Shown here piece by piece: positions 1 to 8,525 of a DNA stretch of 64,000 bases. A program made the position numbers and the translations under genes. Positions within the stretch are counted from its first letter, which is position 1. Each line of letters begins with the position of its first letter. The stretch covers positions 52,959 to 116,958 of the forward strand of contig NZ_MWSJ01000014.1 in NCBI RefSeq assembly GCF_002237755.1, given 5' to 3'. The stretch is from Lysinibacillus sp. KCTC 33748. GTDB taxonomy: Bacteria > Bacillota > Bacilli > Bacillales_A > Planococcaceae. The notes under the pieces were generated by a model, which did not search any database, was not told where the DNA came from, and saw only the letters and a program-made list of their open reading frames with translations.

Positions 1-801
1 GAAATAAGAAAGAGAAATTTAAAGGCATCATTTAATCCTATTTTTACATTAAATGATGATGTAACATACGAACATGTCGCGGCACTATATAAATCATTGG
101 AACATGAATTAGGAATTGTTTCTATTGGGGAACGCTTTTACTTTGACTTTTCAGATAGCGAATATGAGCAAGCTTCACTGTTTACCTTAAATTCGGCAGG
201 TAACTCCCCTGATATGTTTATAGATGATAAAGGAACTTTATTTTCTATAAGCACCCATTGCCAGCATTGTGGACTTATGGAAAAAGAACAACTTTCACCA
301 TTAGTGATAGATACAACGGAAATGAAAGATCGTCATCTAGTTCATGTGAGCGGATATTGGGTAGCTTCACAGGAATTAGCGACATTAATGAAACAAGAAG
401 ATATTAAAGGTTTTGAACTTTTAGAGGTTATCCATCAAGGACCGAAAGAAGGGAAGCGGAAAGCTTTTCAAATTATACCGACACAAGTATTGCCTGAATC
501 TAGCACTGAAAGAGTTAAATTGTATTTTGCAACAGAGCAGCCACCATGTCGTTGCGGATTAAGTGGGGTAATCAATGGTCCTGATATTTATCATCGCGAA
601 GACTTAATCAATATAAAAAACGATATATTCCTCTCGGCTGAATGGAGCCATGACGGAAGATATTTATACCGAAAAACTTTGTTCAGTAGAAAGTTTAGAG
701 AACTAATTATTAAAAATAATATATCCCGTGAGGTAAGAGGAGAGAAGGATAAAAACTTTGGACCGAAGGATTGGTTATTCGATCCAGTGTTATTAAAATA
801 A
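1..801 (+). CDS. Hypothetical protein, 5' end outside the window
   Basis: The frame is open from base 1 to the TAA at 799-801, so this is the C-terminal 266 codons or more of a longer protein; the TTG at 97 is not needed as a start. I do not recognise the family. Two short cysteine clusters are visible, HCQHCG near the middle and PPCRCG in the last third, which could bind a metal or form disulfides. There is no signal peptide or membrane segment in the visible part. The arrangement of paired cysteines is loosely like the double-CXXCG immunity proteins of polymorphic toxin systems, but this is only a resemblance. A small membrane peptide follows 29 bases downstream, probably in the same transcript. 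Confidence 0.7.
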   Translation, partial: EIRKRNLKASFNPIFTLNDDVTYEHVAALYKSLEHELGIVSIGERFYFDFSDSEYEQASLFTLNSAGNSPDMFIDDKGTLFSISTHCQHCGLMEKEQLSPLVIDTTEMKDRHLVHVSGYWVASQELATLMKQEDIKGFELLEVIHQGPKEGKRKAFQIIPTQVLPESSTERVKLYFATEQPPCRCGLSGVINGPDIYHREDLINIKNDIFLSAEWSHDGRYLYRKTLFSRKFRELIIKNNISREVRGEKDKNFGPKDWLFDPVLLK

Positions 802-830
802 TTCAAATCGAAAATGAGGAAGTGCATATT

Positions 831-959
831 TTGTTTAGAAAAATAATACCTATCGTTGCAATCTTATTTGTCGTTGCATTAGCTCTCTCAAATTATTTTA
901 ATAAAGCAGAAGGAAGATCCTTTGTCATACCACAAGAAAGAGGGAATAAGGTAGGTTAG
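831..959 (+). CDS. Small single-span membrane peptide, 42 aa
   Basis: A TTG start at 831 is preceded by GAGGA at 815-819 with suitable spacing. An in-frame upstream start would overlap the previous gene by about 30 bases and lacks a ribosome site. The peptide has a positively charged N-terminus (FRKK-like), one hydrophobic helix over residues 5-22 (IIPIVAILFVVALALS) and a short polar tail. Predicted orientation is N-terminus inside. It sits just after the unknown gene that ends at 801. No function can be assigned. It could be a real small protein or a chance frame; the ribosome site and the clean hydrophobic helix favour real. Confidence 0.45.
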   Translation: MFRKIIPIVAILFVVALALSNYFNKAEGRSFVIPQERGNKVG

Positions 960-962
960 AAA

Positions 963-1133
963 CCGGGCATTAAGGGGCAGTTGATTTTGTAAATTATACT
1001 GCCCCTTAATGCGGGATAAAGTGAAACTTAAATCAGTGGGGAGGTTTATCCCACAGATTATTAGTCTTCACCAATCGGGCATTTAGGGGCAGTTGATTTT
1101 GTAAATTATACTGCCCCTTAATGCGGGATAAAG
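963..1133. repeat. REP-like element, two hairpin copies
   Basis: Two nearly identical 50-60 base hairpins flank a 55-base spacer. In the first copy the arms are 967-981 (GCATTAAGGGGCAGT) and 998-1012, a perfect 15-bp stem; in the second the arms are 1079-1093 and 1110-1124 with one mismatch. Each copy is followed by GCGGGATAAA. A diverged relative lies at 62240-62400. The spacer also carries a weak palindrome (CAGTGGGG...TTATCCCACAG). The pattern resembles repeats common in the Bacillus cereus group (bcr or REP type). No transposase is nearby. Confidence 0.8.
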
Positions 1134-1215
1134 AGCAAATTACCTCAAGCAAGCTTAAATATGATATGATGTGAAAAATATGATAGTAGCATATAGTTTT
1201 GAGGTGAAGTAATAA

Positions 1216-1827
1216 ATGAAAAAATGGGCTTATCCTTTAGCGGTATTAACGCTCATTATCTTTTTTGTGTTACGAGGTACTTTTCAAAGTGAAATAATCA
1301 GTACTTTTGATACAAAAATGGCTGATTTATTTTTCGGTAACCGTTTTGTAGAATTTTTTCACTATATAGGAGAACCGGTATTTGTAGTATCTGTCGCTAT
1401 TGTCTTAATAGTGTATTTAGCATGGAAGGTGAAAAATAACCGAGGCATACTATTTGTTTTGTTAACAATCGCAGGTGGGAATGTACTTAATCAATTATTG
1501 AAAAAATGGGTACAACGACCAAGACCGGAGATTGAAGAACAATTAACATCCTTTAGCTTTCCATCTGGACATTCTATGACCGGTATCTTGTATTTATTTA
1601 CAATTGCTTATGTTTTTTCGGAGAACAATAGCAGGGGACGTAAGGCATTACTTTGGCTTGGGGCAGTTGTTTTAACTGTGCTTATTGGTTTGTCTCGAGT
1701 TGCCGGAGCCCGTCATTTTGCTTCTGATGTATTGGCCGGATGGAGTATGGGGTATACGTGGTTTGTCATTTGTGTTTTTTGGTACGAACGTCGAAAGAGA
1801 ATTTTTAAAGCAAAAAATAAATTATAA
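1216..1827 (+). CDS. PAP2 family membrane phosphatase
   Basis: A 203-residue integral membrane protein of the phosphatidic acid phosphatase type 2 family. The three catalytic motifs are visible in order: KKWVQRPRP (residues about 95-103), PSGH (about 117-120) and SRVAGARHFASD (about 160-171), with the nucleophilic histidine in the last. Five or six hydrophobic helices surround them. Members dephosphorylate lipid phosphates such as phosphatidic acid, phosphatidylglycerol phosphate or undecaprenyl pyrophosphate on the outer membrane face; which one cannot be told here. ATG at 1216 has GAGGTGAAG upstream. The gene stands alone, convergent with mtnX, and has its own hairpin terminator. Confidence 0.9.
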   Translation: MKKWAYPLAVLTLIIFFVLRGTFQSEIISTFDTKMADLFFGNRFVEFFHYIGEPVFVVSVAIVLIVYLAWKVKNNRGILFVLLTIAGGNVLNQLLKKWVQRPRPEIEEQLTSFSFPSGHSMTGILYLFTIAYVFSENNSRGRKALLWLGAVVLTVLIGLSRVAGARHFASDVLAGWSMGYTWFVICVFWYERRKRIFKAKNKL

Positions 1828-1835
1828 AATTGAAA

Positions 1836-1868
1836 TGGGAGCCGTCTAATTAAGAAGGCTCCTATTGT
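1836..1868 (+). terminator. Terminator hairpin after PAP2 gene
   Basis: GGGAGCC at 1837-1843 pairs with GGCTCCT at 1857-1863, followed by TTGTTAT. Weak T-run, so it may work together with the stronger hairpin just downstream. Confidence 0.55.
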
Positions 1869-1875
1869 TATATAG

Positions 1876-1913
1876 AAATAAGGGCGGTATCTTTGAACAT
1901 ACCGCCCTTATTT
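1876..1913. terminator. Bidirectional terminator between PAP2 gene and mtnX
   Basis: Perfect 15-bp inverted repeat, AAATAAGGGCGGTAT at 1876-1890 against 1899-1913, with an 8-base loop and T/A tracts on each side. It serves the two convergent genes. Confidence 0.85.
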
Positions 1914-1923
1914 CTTTAACCTT

Positions 1924-2607
1924 TTATAAAGAAACAGCCTTGTCTGCTTCCATAAGCTTTTTTACAATTTCTAAGCAATCATAGAATGTTTCAAATGGCT
2001 CATAAGGAAGATGAAGGTCTTTACAGCGTTTAATAAGATGATCCCTAGCAAGTACTAAATCTGCCTGTTTGGCAGCCTCAAAATCAGAGAGTGAATCTCC
2101 AATCACGATTTTAAAATGATTGCCCTGTGCAACCTGTCGCATAACGCTTGGCTTGCAACAACCGCAGCCCTGTGTCTCAAATTTCGTACATTCTTCATCA
2201 CAGCCGTTTGGAAAGACGAGTTTAATTTGCTGTCCGGAAAAATCAGCACTATTACAATATATTCCAGAAAATGGACCGTACTTTTCTAACAGTGGCTCAA
2301 TGAAAAAGTCTACACCTCCACTAACAATATAAAACGGAATATGCTTCCCTTGTGCAAAACGAACGAAATCACCAAAGCCCTTACGTATAATGGCTGTATC
2401 CAATAAATAGTGGATAACATCATCCTTTTGTTTAGTCGATAATAGCTCGAACATTGCTGAAATGCCATCTTTAAAGGTAATAGTTTGTTCCATCATTGCC
2501 GAAGCAATTTTTTCAGATTCCTCTGGAACGAATTGAGTCATTAGTGAGACGATATTATCTGTTTCTGTAATAGTACCATCAAAATCACAGAAAATAATTG
2601 GTTTCAA
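1924..2607 (-). CDS. mtnX: HAD phosphatase, MtnX type
   Basis: Matches 2-hydroxy-3-keto-5-methylthiopentenyl-1-phosphate phosphatase of the methionine salvage pathway. The HAD motif CDFDGT near the N-terminus carries the nucleophilic and acid-base aspartates; FYIVSGG, the cysteine-rich GCGCCKPSV and the magnesium-binding GDSLSDFEAA follow in the order seen in B. subtilis MtnX. I place the start at the TTG at 2607, because GGAAGGGGG sits 7-8 bases upstream; the TTG at 2625 would lie before that ribosome site. This gives 227 residues, close to the family norm of about 235. It lies downstream of thrB behind a terminator-like hairpin, away from the other salvage genes, so its physiological substrate here is less certain. 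Confidence 0.85.
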   Translation of the reverse strand: MKPIIFCDFDGTITETDNIVSLMTQFVPEESEKIASAMMEQTITFKDGISAMFELLSTKQKDDVIHYLLDTAIIRKGFGDFVRFAQGKHIPFYIVSGGVDFFIEPLLEKYGPFSGIYCNSADFSGQQIKLVFPNGCDEECTKFETQGCGCCKPSVMRQVAQGNHFKIVIGDSLSDFEAAKQADLVLARDHLIKRCKDLHLPYEPFETFYDCLEIVKKLMEADKAVSL

Positions 2608-2626
2608 GCTACTTCCCCCTTCCAAG

Positions 2627-2657
2627 AAAAAACGTCTACTTTTGCAGTAGACGTTTA
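2627..2657 (-). terminator. Hairpin between thrB and mtnX
   Basis: On the minus strand AAACGTCTACT and AGTAGACGTTT form a perfect 11-bp stem followed by a T tract. It overlaps the thrB stop codon. It probably ends part of the thrCB transcript, so mtnX would be made at a lower level by read-through or from its own promoter. Confidence 0.7.
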
Positions 2658-3550
2658 AATTTCACTTGTACACCATGTTCATCGGCTTTTGTTAAGATAA
2701 TTTGATGCTCTGGAAATTGATTTTTCATCGCATTTACAAAATTATGCGCAATAGCTGTAGGAATGATAGAAATCATTGTTGGTCCCGCCCCACTTAAAGC
2801 TGTTCCAAATGCCCCATTAGCCTTGGCGGATGCACGGATTTCTTTATATTGTGGGATTAATTGGGCACGGAAAGGTTCATGAAATAAATCAGCTTCCATA
2901 TAACGACCTGCATGCTCATAATTACGAACCATTAATGAAGCTGCTAGCATATTTGCATTTGCAGAGGCTCTCACTGCGTATGCACGGTCAAATTGCTCTG
3001 GTAACACAGAACGAGCCTCACTTGTTTTTAGTTCGACATCTGGTACATACACAACAAAGGAAGCTTCTATATCATTAACATGAAATGTATCAACAACGCC
3101 ATTTTCATCCATTGAGGAAATTGTTAATCCTCCTAATACCGAGGCTGTTGCATTGTCTGGATGCCCTTCGATTTGTGAGGATAAATCGAGTTTATCCTGA
3201 ACAGTTAAGCCTAGATCACATACTTGGTTAACTAGTTCAATTCCTGCAACGATGACAGCTGCACTGCTCCCCAAACCGCGGGCTAATGGGAGTTCACTTG
3301 CCATTTCAACACGGCAAGCGGGTAGCTGCTTACCGTATTGGTCTGCAATTTTTTTTGCAATCACGTATAGTAAGTGCTCTTCTAGCTCAAACTCTTTAGG
3401 ACCATTATCATCGAGGTGGATAATTTCCCAACTATCCTGTAAAGACACGGTTAACTTTAAGTAAAGAGACAAGCCAAGCCCTATTGAATCAAAGCCGGAG
3501 CCTAGATTGGCAGTGCTCCCAGGAACTGAGATTTGCCACATGTTACTCAT
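2636..3550 (-). CDS. thrB: Homoserine kinase
   Basis: GHMP-family kinase of 304 residues that phosphorylates L-homoserine to O-phosphohomoserine in threonine synthesis. The ATP-binding motif [11 protein letters not shown] lies near residues 88-98, the N-terminal [12 protein letters not shown] motif near residues 9-20, and [10 protein letters not shown] in the C-terminal third. Length is normal for the family. ATG at 3550 overlaps the end of thrC by 4 bases, indicating translational coupling. Cytoplasmic. The homoserine dehydrogenase gene (hom) that heads this operon in B. subtilis is not in front of thrC here. Confidence 0.95.
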   Translation of the reverse strand: MSNMWQISVPGSTANLGSGFDSIGLGLSLYLKLTVSLQDSWEIIHLDDNGPKEFELEEHLLYVIAKKIADQYGKQLPACRVEMASELPLARGLGSSAAVIVAGIELVNQVCDLGLTVQDKLDLSSQIEGHPDNATASVLGGLTISSMDENGVVDTFHVNDIEASFVVYVPDVELKTSEARSVLPEQFDRAYAVRASANANMLAASLMVRNYEHAGRYMEADLFHEPFRAQLIPQYKEIRASAKANGAFGTALSGAGPTMISIIPTAIAHNFVNAMKNQFPEHQIILTKADEHGVQVKFKRLLQK

Positions 3551-4599
3551 AGTACGCCCTCGATGTATTTTCGAATTTCTTCCTCATCATTTTTAAGTGA
3601 GACAACATCTACAGTCGAGATATTCATAGCAGTATCAGGATCTTTTAAGCCATTACCAGTGAAAATAGTAACAACTTTAGAGCCCTTCGCAATTTTGCCA
3701 TTTTCAACTGATTTAATAACGCCTGCTAATGATGCAGCTGAACCTGGCTCAACAAAAATTCCTTCAGTGCCTGCAATTAATTTGTAAGCAGCTAAAATTT
3801 CTTCGTCTGTCACCGAGTCAATAATTCCACCTGATTCATCGCGAGCTGCTTCTGCAAATTTCCAGCTTGCGGGATTACCGATACGAATAGCTGTTGCCAC
3901 TGTCTCAGGATTAGCAATAGGTTCACCGTTTACAATTGCTGCTGCACCTTCAGCTTCAAAGCCAAACATCTTAGGTAAGCCAGAGCCCTTTGCTGCATCA
4001 TATTCTTTAAAGCCCTTCCAATACGCAGTAATGTTACCTGCGTTACCAACAGGGATACAAAGATAATCTGGAGCGGCTCCTAAAGCATCTACAATTTCAA
4101 ATGATGCTGTTTTTTGCCCCTCGATGCGGTATGGATTTACAGAGTTTACAAGTGCCACTGGAGTTGTTTCACTTACTTGACGAACGATGTTTAAAGCATC
4201 ATCAAAGTTACCGTCGATTTCGATAATCTTTGCACCATACATTGTCGCTTGTGCTAGCTTACCTAGGGCAACTTTCCCTTTAGGGATCACGACTATGGAT
4301 TGGATTCCAGCACGTGTTGCATAAGCTGCCGCTGCAGCTGAAGTGTTACCTGTTGAAGCACAAATAACACATTTGCTACCTTCTTCAATTGCTTTAGCAA
4401 CGGCAAACACCATGCCACGGTCTTTAAATGAACCTGTTGGATTTGCACCTTCGATCTTTCCGTAAAGTTCAATGCCAAGTTTCTTAGATAAATTTACTAA
4501 ATGTATAAGAGGCGTATTGCCTTCGTTTAAAGTTAGAGCAGGTGTACTTTCTGTTACGGGTAAAAATTGTTTATATTCCTCGATTAGGCCTTTCCACAT
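3547..4599 (-). CDS. thrC: Threonine synthase
   Basis: PLP-dependent enzyme of 350 residues converting O-phosphohomoserine to threonine. TGSFKDRG places the PLP-binding lysine at residue 59; the phosphate-binding glycine region appears as PVGNAGNI. It is the short Bacillus-type form. ATG at 4599 follows AAGGAGA with about 10 bases spacing. It is the first gene of a thrC-thrB-(mtnX) unit driven by the promoter at 4657-4686. I looked for a T-box leader upstream but the 5' region is only about 50 bases, too short to hold one. Confidence 0.95.
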   Translation of the reverse strand: MWKGLIEEYKQFLPVTESTPALTLNEGNTPLIHLVNLSKKLGIELYGKIEGANPTGSFKDRGMVFAVAKAIEEGSKCVICASTGNTSAAAAAYATRAGIQSIVVIPKGKVALGKLAQATMYGAKIIEIDGNFDDALNIVRQVSETTPVALVNSVNPYRIEGQKTASFEIVDALGAAPDYLCIPVGNAGNITAYWKGFKEYDAAKGSGLPKMFGFEAEGAAAIVNGEPIANPETVATAIRIGNPASWKFAEAARDESGGIIDSVTDEEILAAYKLIAGTEGIFVEPGSAASLAGVIKSVENGKIAKGSKVVTIFTGNGLKDPDTAMNISTVDVVSLKNDEEEIRKYIEGVL

Positions 4600-4656
4600 A
4601 ACGTTACGATCTCCTTTTGTTCTTATAGGAAGAACAGTTGTTTTTGTATAAAAGAC

Positions 4657-4686
4657 ATTTTAACGCAAATGGCCCTATGTTTTCAA
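4657..4686 (-). promoter_or_regulatory. Sigma-A promoter for thrC
   Basis: On the minus strand TTGAAA (4681-4686) and TAAAAT (4657-4662) are 18 bases apart, about 60 bases before the thrC start. Confidence 0.6.
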
Positions 4687-4733
4687 TAGAATTCGAGAAA
4701 TTGTCGAAACAATTCGGTAATTTGAATTTTTGC

Positions 4734-4762
4734 TTGTCACTTTCTTGAAATAACTGTATAGT
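4734..4762 (+). promoter_or_regulatory. Sigma-A promoter for niaP
   Basis: TTGTCA at 4734-4739 and TATAGT at 4757-4762 with a 17-base spacer. Transcription would start near 4769, directly before the direct repeat at 4773-4794. Confidence 0.7.
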
Positions 4763-4772
4763 AAACTAGCGA

Positions 4773-4794
4773 TGTAAAGTCAAGTGTAAAGACA
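4773..4794 (+). promoter_or_regulatory. Candidate NiaR operator upstream of niaP
   Basis: TGTAAAGTCA (4773-4782) and TGTAAAGACA (4785-4794) form a 12-base-period direct repeat just after the expected transcription start. NiaR (YrxA) controls niaP homologues in Bacillales, and the position suits a repressor. The match to the NiaR motif is from memory and is the weak point. Confidence 0.4.
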
Positions 4795-4804
4795 GGTGGT
4801 TGAA

Positions 4805-6034
4805 ATGACGACAAATACTGTTACAACAAATAAGGTTCAACAATCTATTTCTCGAAATAAGCTTTTAAGGGTAGCAGGCGTTGGCTGGCTTTTCGATGCT
4901 ATGGATGTAGGGATATTATCATTCGTTATTGCTGCGTTAGCAGTTGATTGGGGATTAACACCAAGTCAAGCCGGTTGGATAGGTAGCATCAATTCAATCG
5001 GGATGGCTGTAGGAGCTCTTATATTCGGTGTGCTTGCCGATAAAGTAGGACGTAAGCAAATTTTTATGTGGACGCTCGTTTTATTTTCGATTGCAAGTGG
5101 CTTATCGGCATTTACAACTACATTATTTGCTTTTATGGCACTACGCTTTTTAGTAGGCATGGGACTAGGGGGCGAATTGCCAGTCGCATCGACGCTAGTT
5201 TCTGAGAGTGTAGAAGCAAAAGAACGTGGGCGAGTGGTTGTTTTACTGGAAAGCTTCTGGGCAGCAGGGTGGTTAATCGCTGCACTGATTTCGTATTTTG
5301 TTATTCCAACCTGGGGATGGCGTATTGCTTTATTGTTAACGGCAATTCCAGCAGTATATGCAATTTATCTTCGTTGGCACTTACCAGATTCACCTCAATT
5401 TGTAGTAAAGGCAGAGTCTAAAAAACGTAGTGTTGTGCAAAATATTCAAGAAGTATGGTCGAAAAAATATGTACGCTCGACACTTATGTTATGGGTGTTA
5501 TGGTTTACGGTTGTTTTCTCGTATTACGGTATGTTTTTATGGCTACCAAGTGTCATGGTTAGTAAAGGGTTTGATATGATTACGAGCTTTAAATATGTTC
5601 TCATTATGACGCTTGCACAGCTACCAGGTTATTTTACAGCTGCATGGTTTATAGAAAAATTTGGACGGAAGTTTGTACTTATTTCCTATTTAATTGGTAC
5701 AGCTGTAAGTGCTTTCATTTTTGGTAATGCCGAAACGATGGTAGTACTATTAACATCAGGAATGTTTTTATCGTTCTTTAACTTAGGAGCATGGGGTGCA
5801 CTCTATGCTTATACACCAGAGCAGTATCCAGCAATTATTCGTGGAACAGGTGCAGGAATGGCAGCAGCGGTTGGCCGTATCGGTGGTATTTTTGGCCCTT
5901 TGTTAGTAGGAATTTTATTAACGGCAGGCTATGATATCGGCTTCATCTTCGCGATTTTCTGCGGAGCGATTATTATCGGAGTTGTTGGGGTAATTTTCTT
6001 AGGACAAGAAACAAAACAAATGGAATTAGATTAA
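4805..6034 (+). CDS. niaP: Niacin transporter, MFS family
   Basis: A 409-residue 12-helix major facilitator that closely follows B. subtilis YceI/NiaP: GWLFDAMDVGILSF near the N-terminus, the ADKVGRKQ loop between helices 2 and 3, GMGLGGELPVASTLVSE, and LWLPSVMVSKGFDM in the middle. It imports nicotinate or nicotinamide for NAD synthesis. The ATG at 4805 is chosen because AGGTGG lies 5-6 bases upstream; a GTG at 4796 would overlap that site. Single-gene unit with its own promoter, a candidate NiaR repeat and a terminator. Confidence 0.88.
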   Translation: MTTNTVTTNKVQQSISRNKLLRVAGVGWLFDAMDVGILSFVIAALAVDWGLTPSQAGWIGSINSIGMAVGALIFGVLADKVGRKQIFMWTLVLFSIASGLSAFTTTLFAFMALRFLVGMGLGGELPVASTLVSESVEAKERGRVVVLLESFWAAGWLIAALISYFVIPTWGWRIALLLTAIPAVYAIYLRWHLPDSPQFVVKAESKKRSVVQNIQEVWSKKYVRSTLMLWVLWFTVVFSYYGMFLWLPSVMVSKGFDMITSFKYVLIMTLAQLPGYFTAAWFIEKFGRKFVLISYLIGTAVSAFIFGNAETMVVLLTSGMFLSFFNLGAWGALYAYTPEQYPAIIRGTGAGMAAAVGRIGGIFGPLLVGILLTAGYDIGFIFAIFCGAIIIGVVGVIFLGQETKQMELD

Positions 6035-6043
6035 AAAATAATC

Positions 6044-6083
6044 ATGTCTTGGATGGGCGATTGTCTAGTCCAAGACATTTTTT
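6044..6083 (+). terminator. Terminator after niaP
   Basis: ATGTCTTGGA at 6044-6053 pairs with TCCAAGACAT at 6069-6078, followed by a T tract. Confidence 0.85.
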
Positions 6084-6344
6084 ATAATTTTATTACATAA
6101 AAATTAGAGAATATTAATTTTTATTCAAATATTTTTAAAAATCTGTTAGAATCAATTCATCAAAAACCTTAAGGGTAGAACAATTTTATGGAACTGCCAC
6201 ATTAGCAAGTTAAAGTGTTAAAGATTTTTCAGAAAAGTCATTGTATTCAGATTGTAATCGTGATACTGTATTTTTAACCGAATTTAGAGTCAGTAGGAAC
6301 AATCTCCATTCGTGATAATTTCATTGAAAGAAAGGTTGTTAGAA

Positions 6345-7211
6345 ATGAGTATTAATGAAGAAATAGAAAGTAAATTTGTTAGGCTGTCGAAGGGACAGCG
6401 TAAAGTTGCACAGTTTGTAATGAATAACCATACAGTTGTAATTAGTAATGGAGCAGCAGAAGTAGGGAGACAGGCAAATGTTAGTGAATCGACAGTGATT
6501 CGTTTTTGTTATGCGATGGATTTATCGGGCTATGTAGAACTACAAGACAAAATTAGAAGCTATTTAATGACTCAAAATGGTCATGAGAGTCTTCAACTTA
6601 CATATCCATCAAATAAGATTAATATTTCGAGTTTTGGTAAGGTTATGCAACGTGATATACAAAATATTCAAGATACGATTCATTTGATAAATGATCATAT
6701 GCTCCAAAAAAGTTCTAAATGGATGCACGAAGCAGAGAACGTTTATATTTTAGGTACTCGTCAAGCTGCGTCCATTGCAAACTGGTTAGCGTATACAATG
6801 AAAACGTTACGTCCAAACGTGAAACAGCTTCGCTCAGAATCCGATGATCTTGTACAGCAAATTAACAGTATGAGTGAACAAACGACATTAATTGTTTTTT
6901 CATGGGACAAGCATTCAAATGACATTCAAACGATTGTAGAAATTGCTAAGAAGAAAAAGGCAAGAATTATTGCCATTACTGGTTCTGCGTTTTCTTCTAT
7001 TCGGGAATTTGCAAGTGCATTATTTACACTTGGTCTAAAAAAGCAATCTACATTGGACGTTATTCCAGTATTGTTCTCTTTTTTACATGCGCTAATTGAA
7101 GAAATGGTCAGCCAGGACAAGGCACAATATGAGAAATATCAACAATCCTATGAACAAGTAGAAAATAATTTGTTATTTTTAGATGAAGTAAGAGAAAAGC
7201 AAGTTTTCTAA
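6345..7211 (+). CDS. RpiR/MurR family transcriptional regulator
   Basis: 288 residues. The N-terminal helix-turn-helix domain (about 1-80) shows the RpiR signature LSKGQRKVAQFV and SESTVIRFC; the C-terminal SIS domain (about 115-260) has ILGTRQAASIANWLAY and the substrate loop LIVFSWDKHSND. Such regulators sense phosphosugars. The ATG at 6345 follows AAAGG at 6331-6335; the earlier GTG at 6312 lacks a ribosome site. No sugar gene lies next to it: niaP is upstream behind a terminator and a GNAT gene convergent downstream, so its target is unknown. The 260 bases upstream are AT-rich and contain no other gene. Confidence 0.85.
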   Translation: MSINEEIESKFVRLSKGQRKVAQFVMNNHTVVISNGAAEVGRQANVSESTVIRFCYAMDLSGYVELQDKIRSYLMTQNGHESLQLTYPSNKINISSFGKVMQRDIQNIQDTIHLINDHMLQKSSKWMHEAENVYILGTRQAASIANWLAYTMKTLRPNVKQLRSESDDLVQQINSMSEQTTLIVFSWDKHSNDIQTIVEIAKKKKARIIAITGSAFSSIREFASALFTLGLKKQSTLDVIPVLFSFLHALIEEMVSQDKAQYEKYQQSYEQVENNLLFLDEVREKQVF

Positions 7212-7232
7212 TCATTTTACAACGCTACACAT

Positions 7233-7264
7233 AAAAAAAGATGTCCAAATAAGTTTTAGACATC
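7233..7264 (-). terminator. Terminator for the GNAT gene
   Basis: GATGTC at 7240-7245 and GACATC at 7259-7264 bound an imperfect hairpin; read on the minus strand it is followed by seven T residues. Confidence 0.7.
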
Positions 7265-7278
7265 CTTGAAAAAGAAGC

Positions 7279-8079
7279 TTATAAAATTTTGCTTAAACTA
7301 TATTCGTTAATAAAGGTATCATTTAATTTAATGGCATTTTGTCGGATGCCTTCTTGCTGAAAACCTAATTTTTTGAACAAATTTAAAGCACAATCATTAT
7401 GCTCCATGACAGATACTTCTAAGCGTGAAATATCTCGCTGTATAGACCAACGTTCTACTGCTTCCATCAGCGCTGAGCCGATACCTTGTCGCTGATGCTC
7501 CTCCTTAACAGCTAGATGAACTGATGCAACATGTTTAGCTTTAGAATGTTTATATCCATGAATAACGGCATAGCCAGCAAAAATGCCGTTTACTATACAA
7601 CATAAAATCGTACGGTTCTTCAATTGTTTCCAATAGACCAAATCTTTTCGAAGTTGTTGAACTGTAAGGTCTAATTCGTTTTCCATATTATACATGAAGT
7701 CAGTTTGTTGGAAAATTTCTTCTTGCAAATGAATAAATGATCGGGCGTCAGATGCTTCAATTGCTCGAATTATGTATGCAGGTGGGTTATCGTCATTTGT
7801 AGAAACATTACTCGTAGTCTTCATTTGTGTACGCGAGAAAGTTACACTGGTACCGAGCTTAACATCCATGACATAATAGCCTGCATTTGTCCATGACAAA
7901 TAGTGAGAGAGAGGGGGCTTTGTTTTTTTCCACCAGCTCCTATTTAAGTAAGCTGCATTTGGCAAGGCTTGTCCCATAATATTTTCGAGTTCGCTAAATG
8001 ATAAAGTAATTTCTTGTTGTAAAGCTACTTCAAAATAATTTGCTAAAGGAATATACTTTTTTTCCATCTTCTTTGTCAT
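7279..8079 (-). CDS. GNAT family acetyltransferase with extra N-terminal domain
   Basis: 266 residues from the ATG at 8079, which has GGGG six bases upstream; the ATG at 8091 is too close to any ribosome site. The C-terminal half (about 105-260) is a GNAT fold: acetyl-CoA motif A is VHLAVKEEHQRQGIGSALM, with the R/QxxGxG/A loop, followed by motif B NLFKKLGF. The N-terminal 100 residues (SELENIMGQALPNAAYLNRSWW) look like the small DNA-binding-like domain often encoded as a separate DUF in Bacillales; I cannot give it a function. The substrate of the acetyltransferase is unknown. Monocistronic. Confidence 0.8.
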   Translation of the reverse strand: MTKKMEKKYIPLANYFEVALQQEITLSFSELENIMGQALPNAAYLNRSWWKKTKPPLSHYLSWTNAGYYVMDVKLGTSVTFSRTQMKTTSNVSTNDDNPPAYIIRAIEASDARSFIHLQEEIFQQTDFMYNMENELDLTVQQLRKDLVYWKQLKNRTILCCIVNGIFAGYAVIHGYKHSKAKHVASVHLAVKEEHQRQGIGSALMEAVERWSIQRDISRLEVSVMEHNDCALNLFKKLGFQQEGIRQNAIKLNDTFINEYSLSKIL

Positions 8080-8091
8080 TGTAATCCCCAT

Positions 8092-8525
8092 TTCCTGTAT
8101 ATCCTAAAAAATATAGACTACCTGATGATAGCATAAAATTACGTTTTCATAAATACGAAAACACAACTATATATCTATTTATAGTAAATATTTTTTATAA
8201 ACTATGTATTTTTATTATTAAATGTTATAAATAGGGTGTTATTAACAGATAAATATATTATATTTAATAATAATCTATAAATGTTATAAAAAGGTATTTT
8301 TCGTCATGCGTTTAGCCTTCTTTCCTGAACTAAAAAAGCCTAACTCTAGCATGTATAGGAAAAGTAAGTAATACATGATAGTATGGTTATCCTAAAACGG
8401 GGGATTTTGGATGTATATTGGCAGTAGACCCTTTATAGATAAACTTTCACTTTATAACATGTTTGTTCATAAGGTATGATAAAATAAACTATAAATGTTA
8501 TTGCCATTTAGGAGGAATTAATTTA
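8092..8525 (+). other. AT-rich intergenic region before ppaC
   Basis: 434 bases, mostly A and T. A possible 22-codon reading frame runs 8411-8479 (starting MYIGSRPF) after CGGGGGAT, but it is too short to support on its own. The ppaC ribosome site AGGAGG is at 8511-8516. No clear promoter or riboswitch was seen. Confidence 0.5.

Noticed and set aside
1..801. Immunity protein of a polymorphic toxin
   Set aside because: The paired cysteines are suggestive but the N-terminus is outside the window and no toxin gene is visible.
4600..4804. Possible T-box or riboswitch before thrC
   Set aside because: The leader from the predicted promoter to the start codon is only about 50 bases, too short for either.
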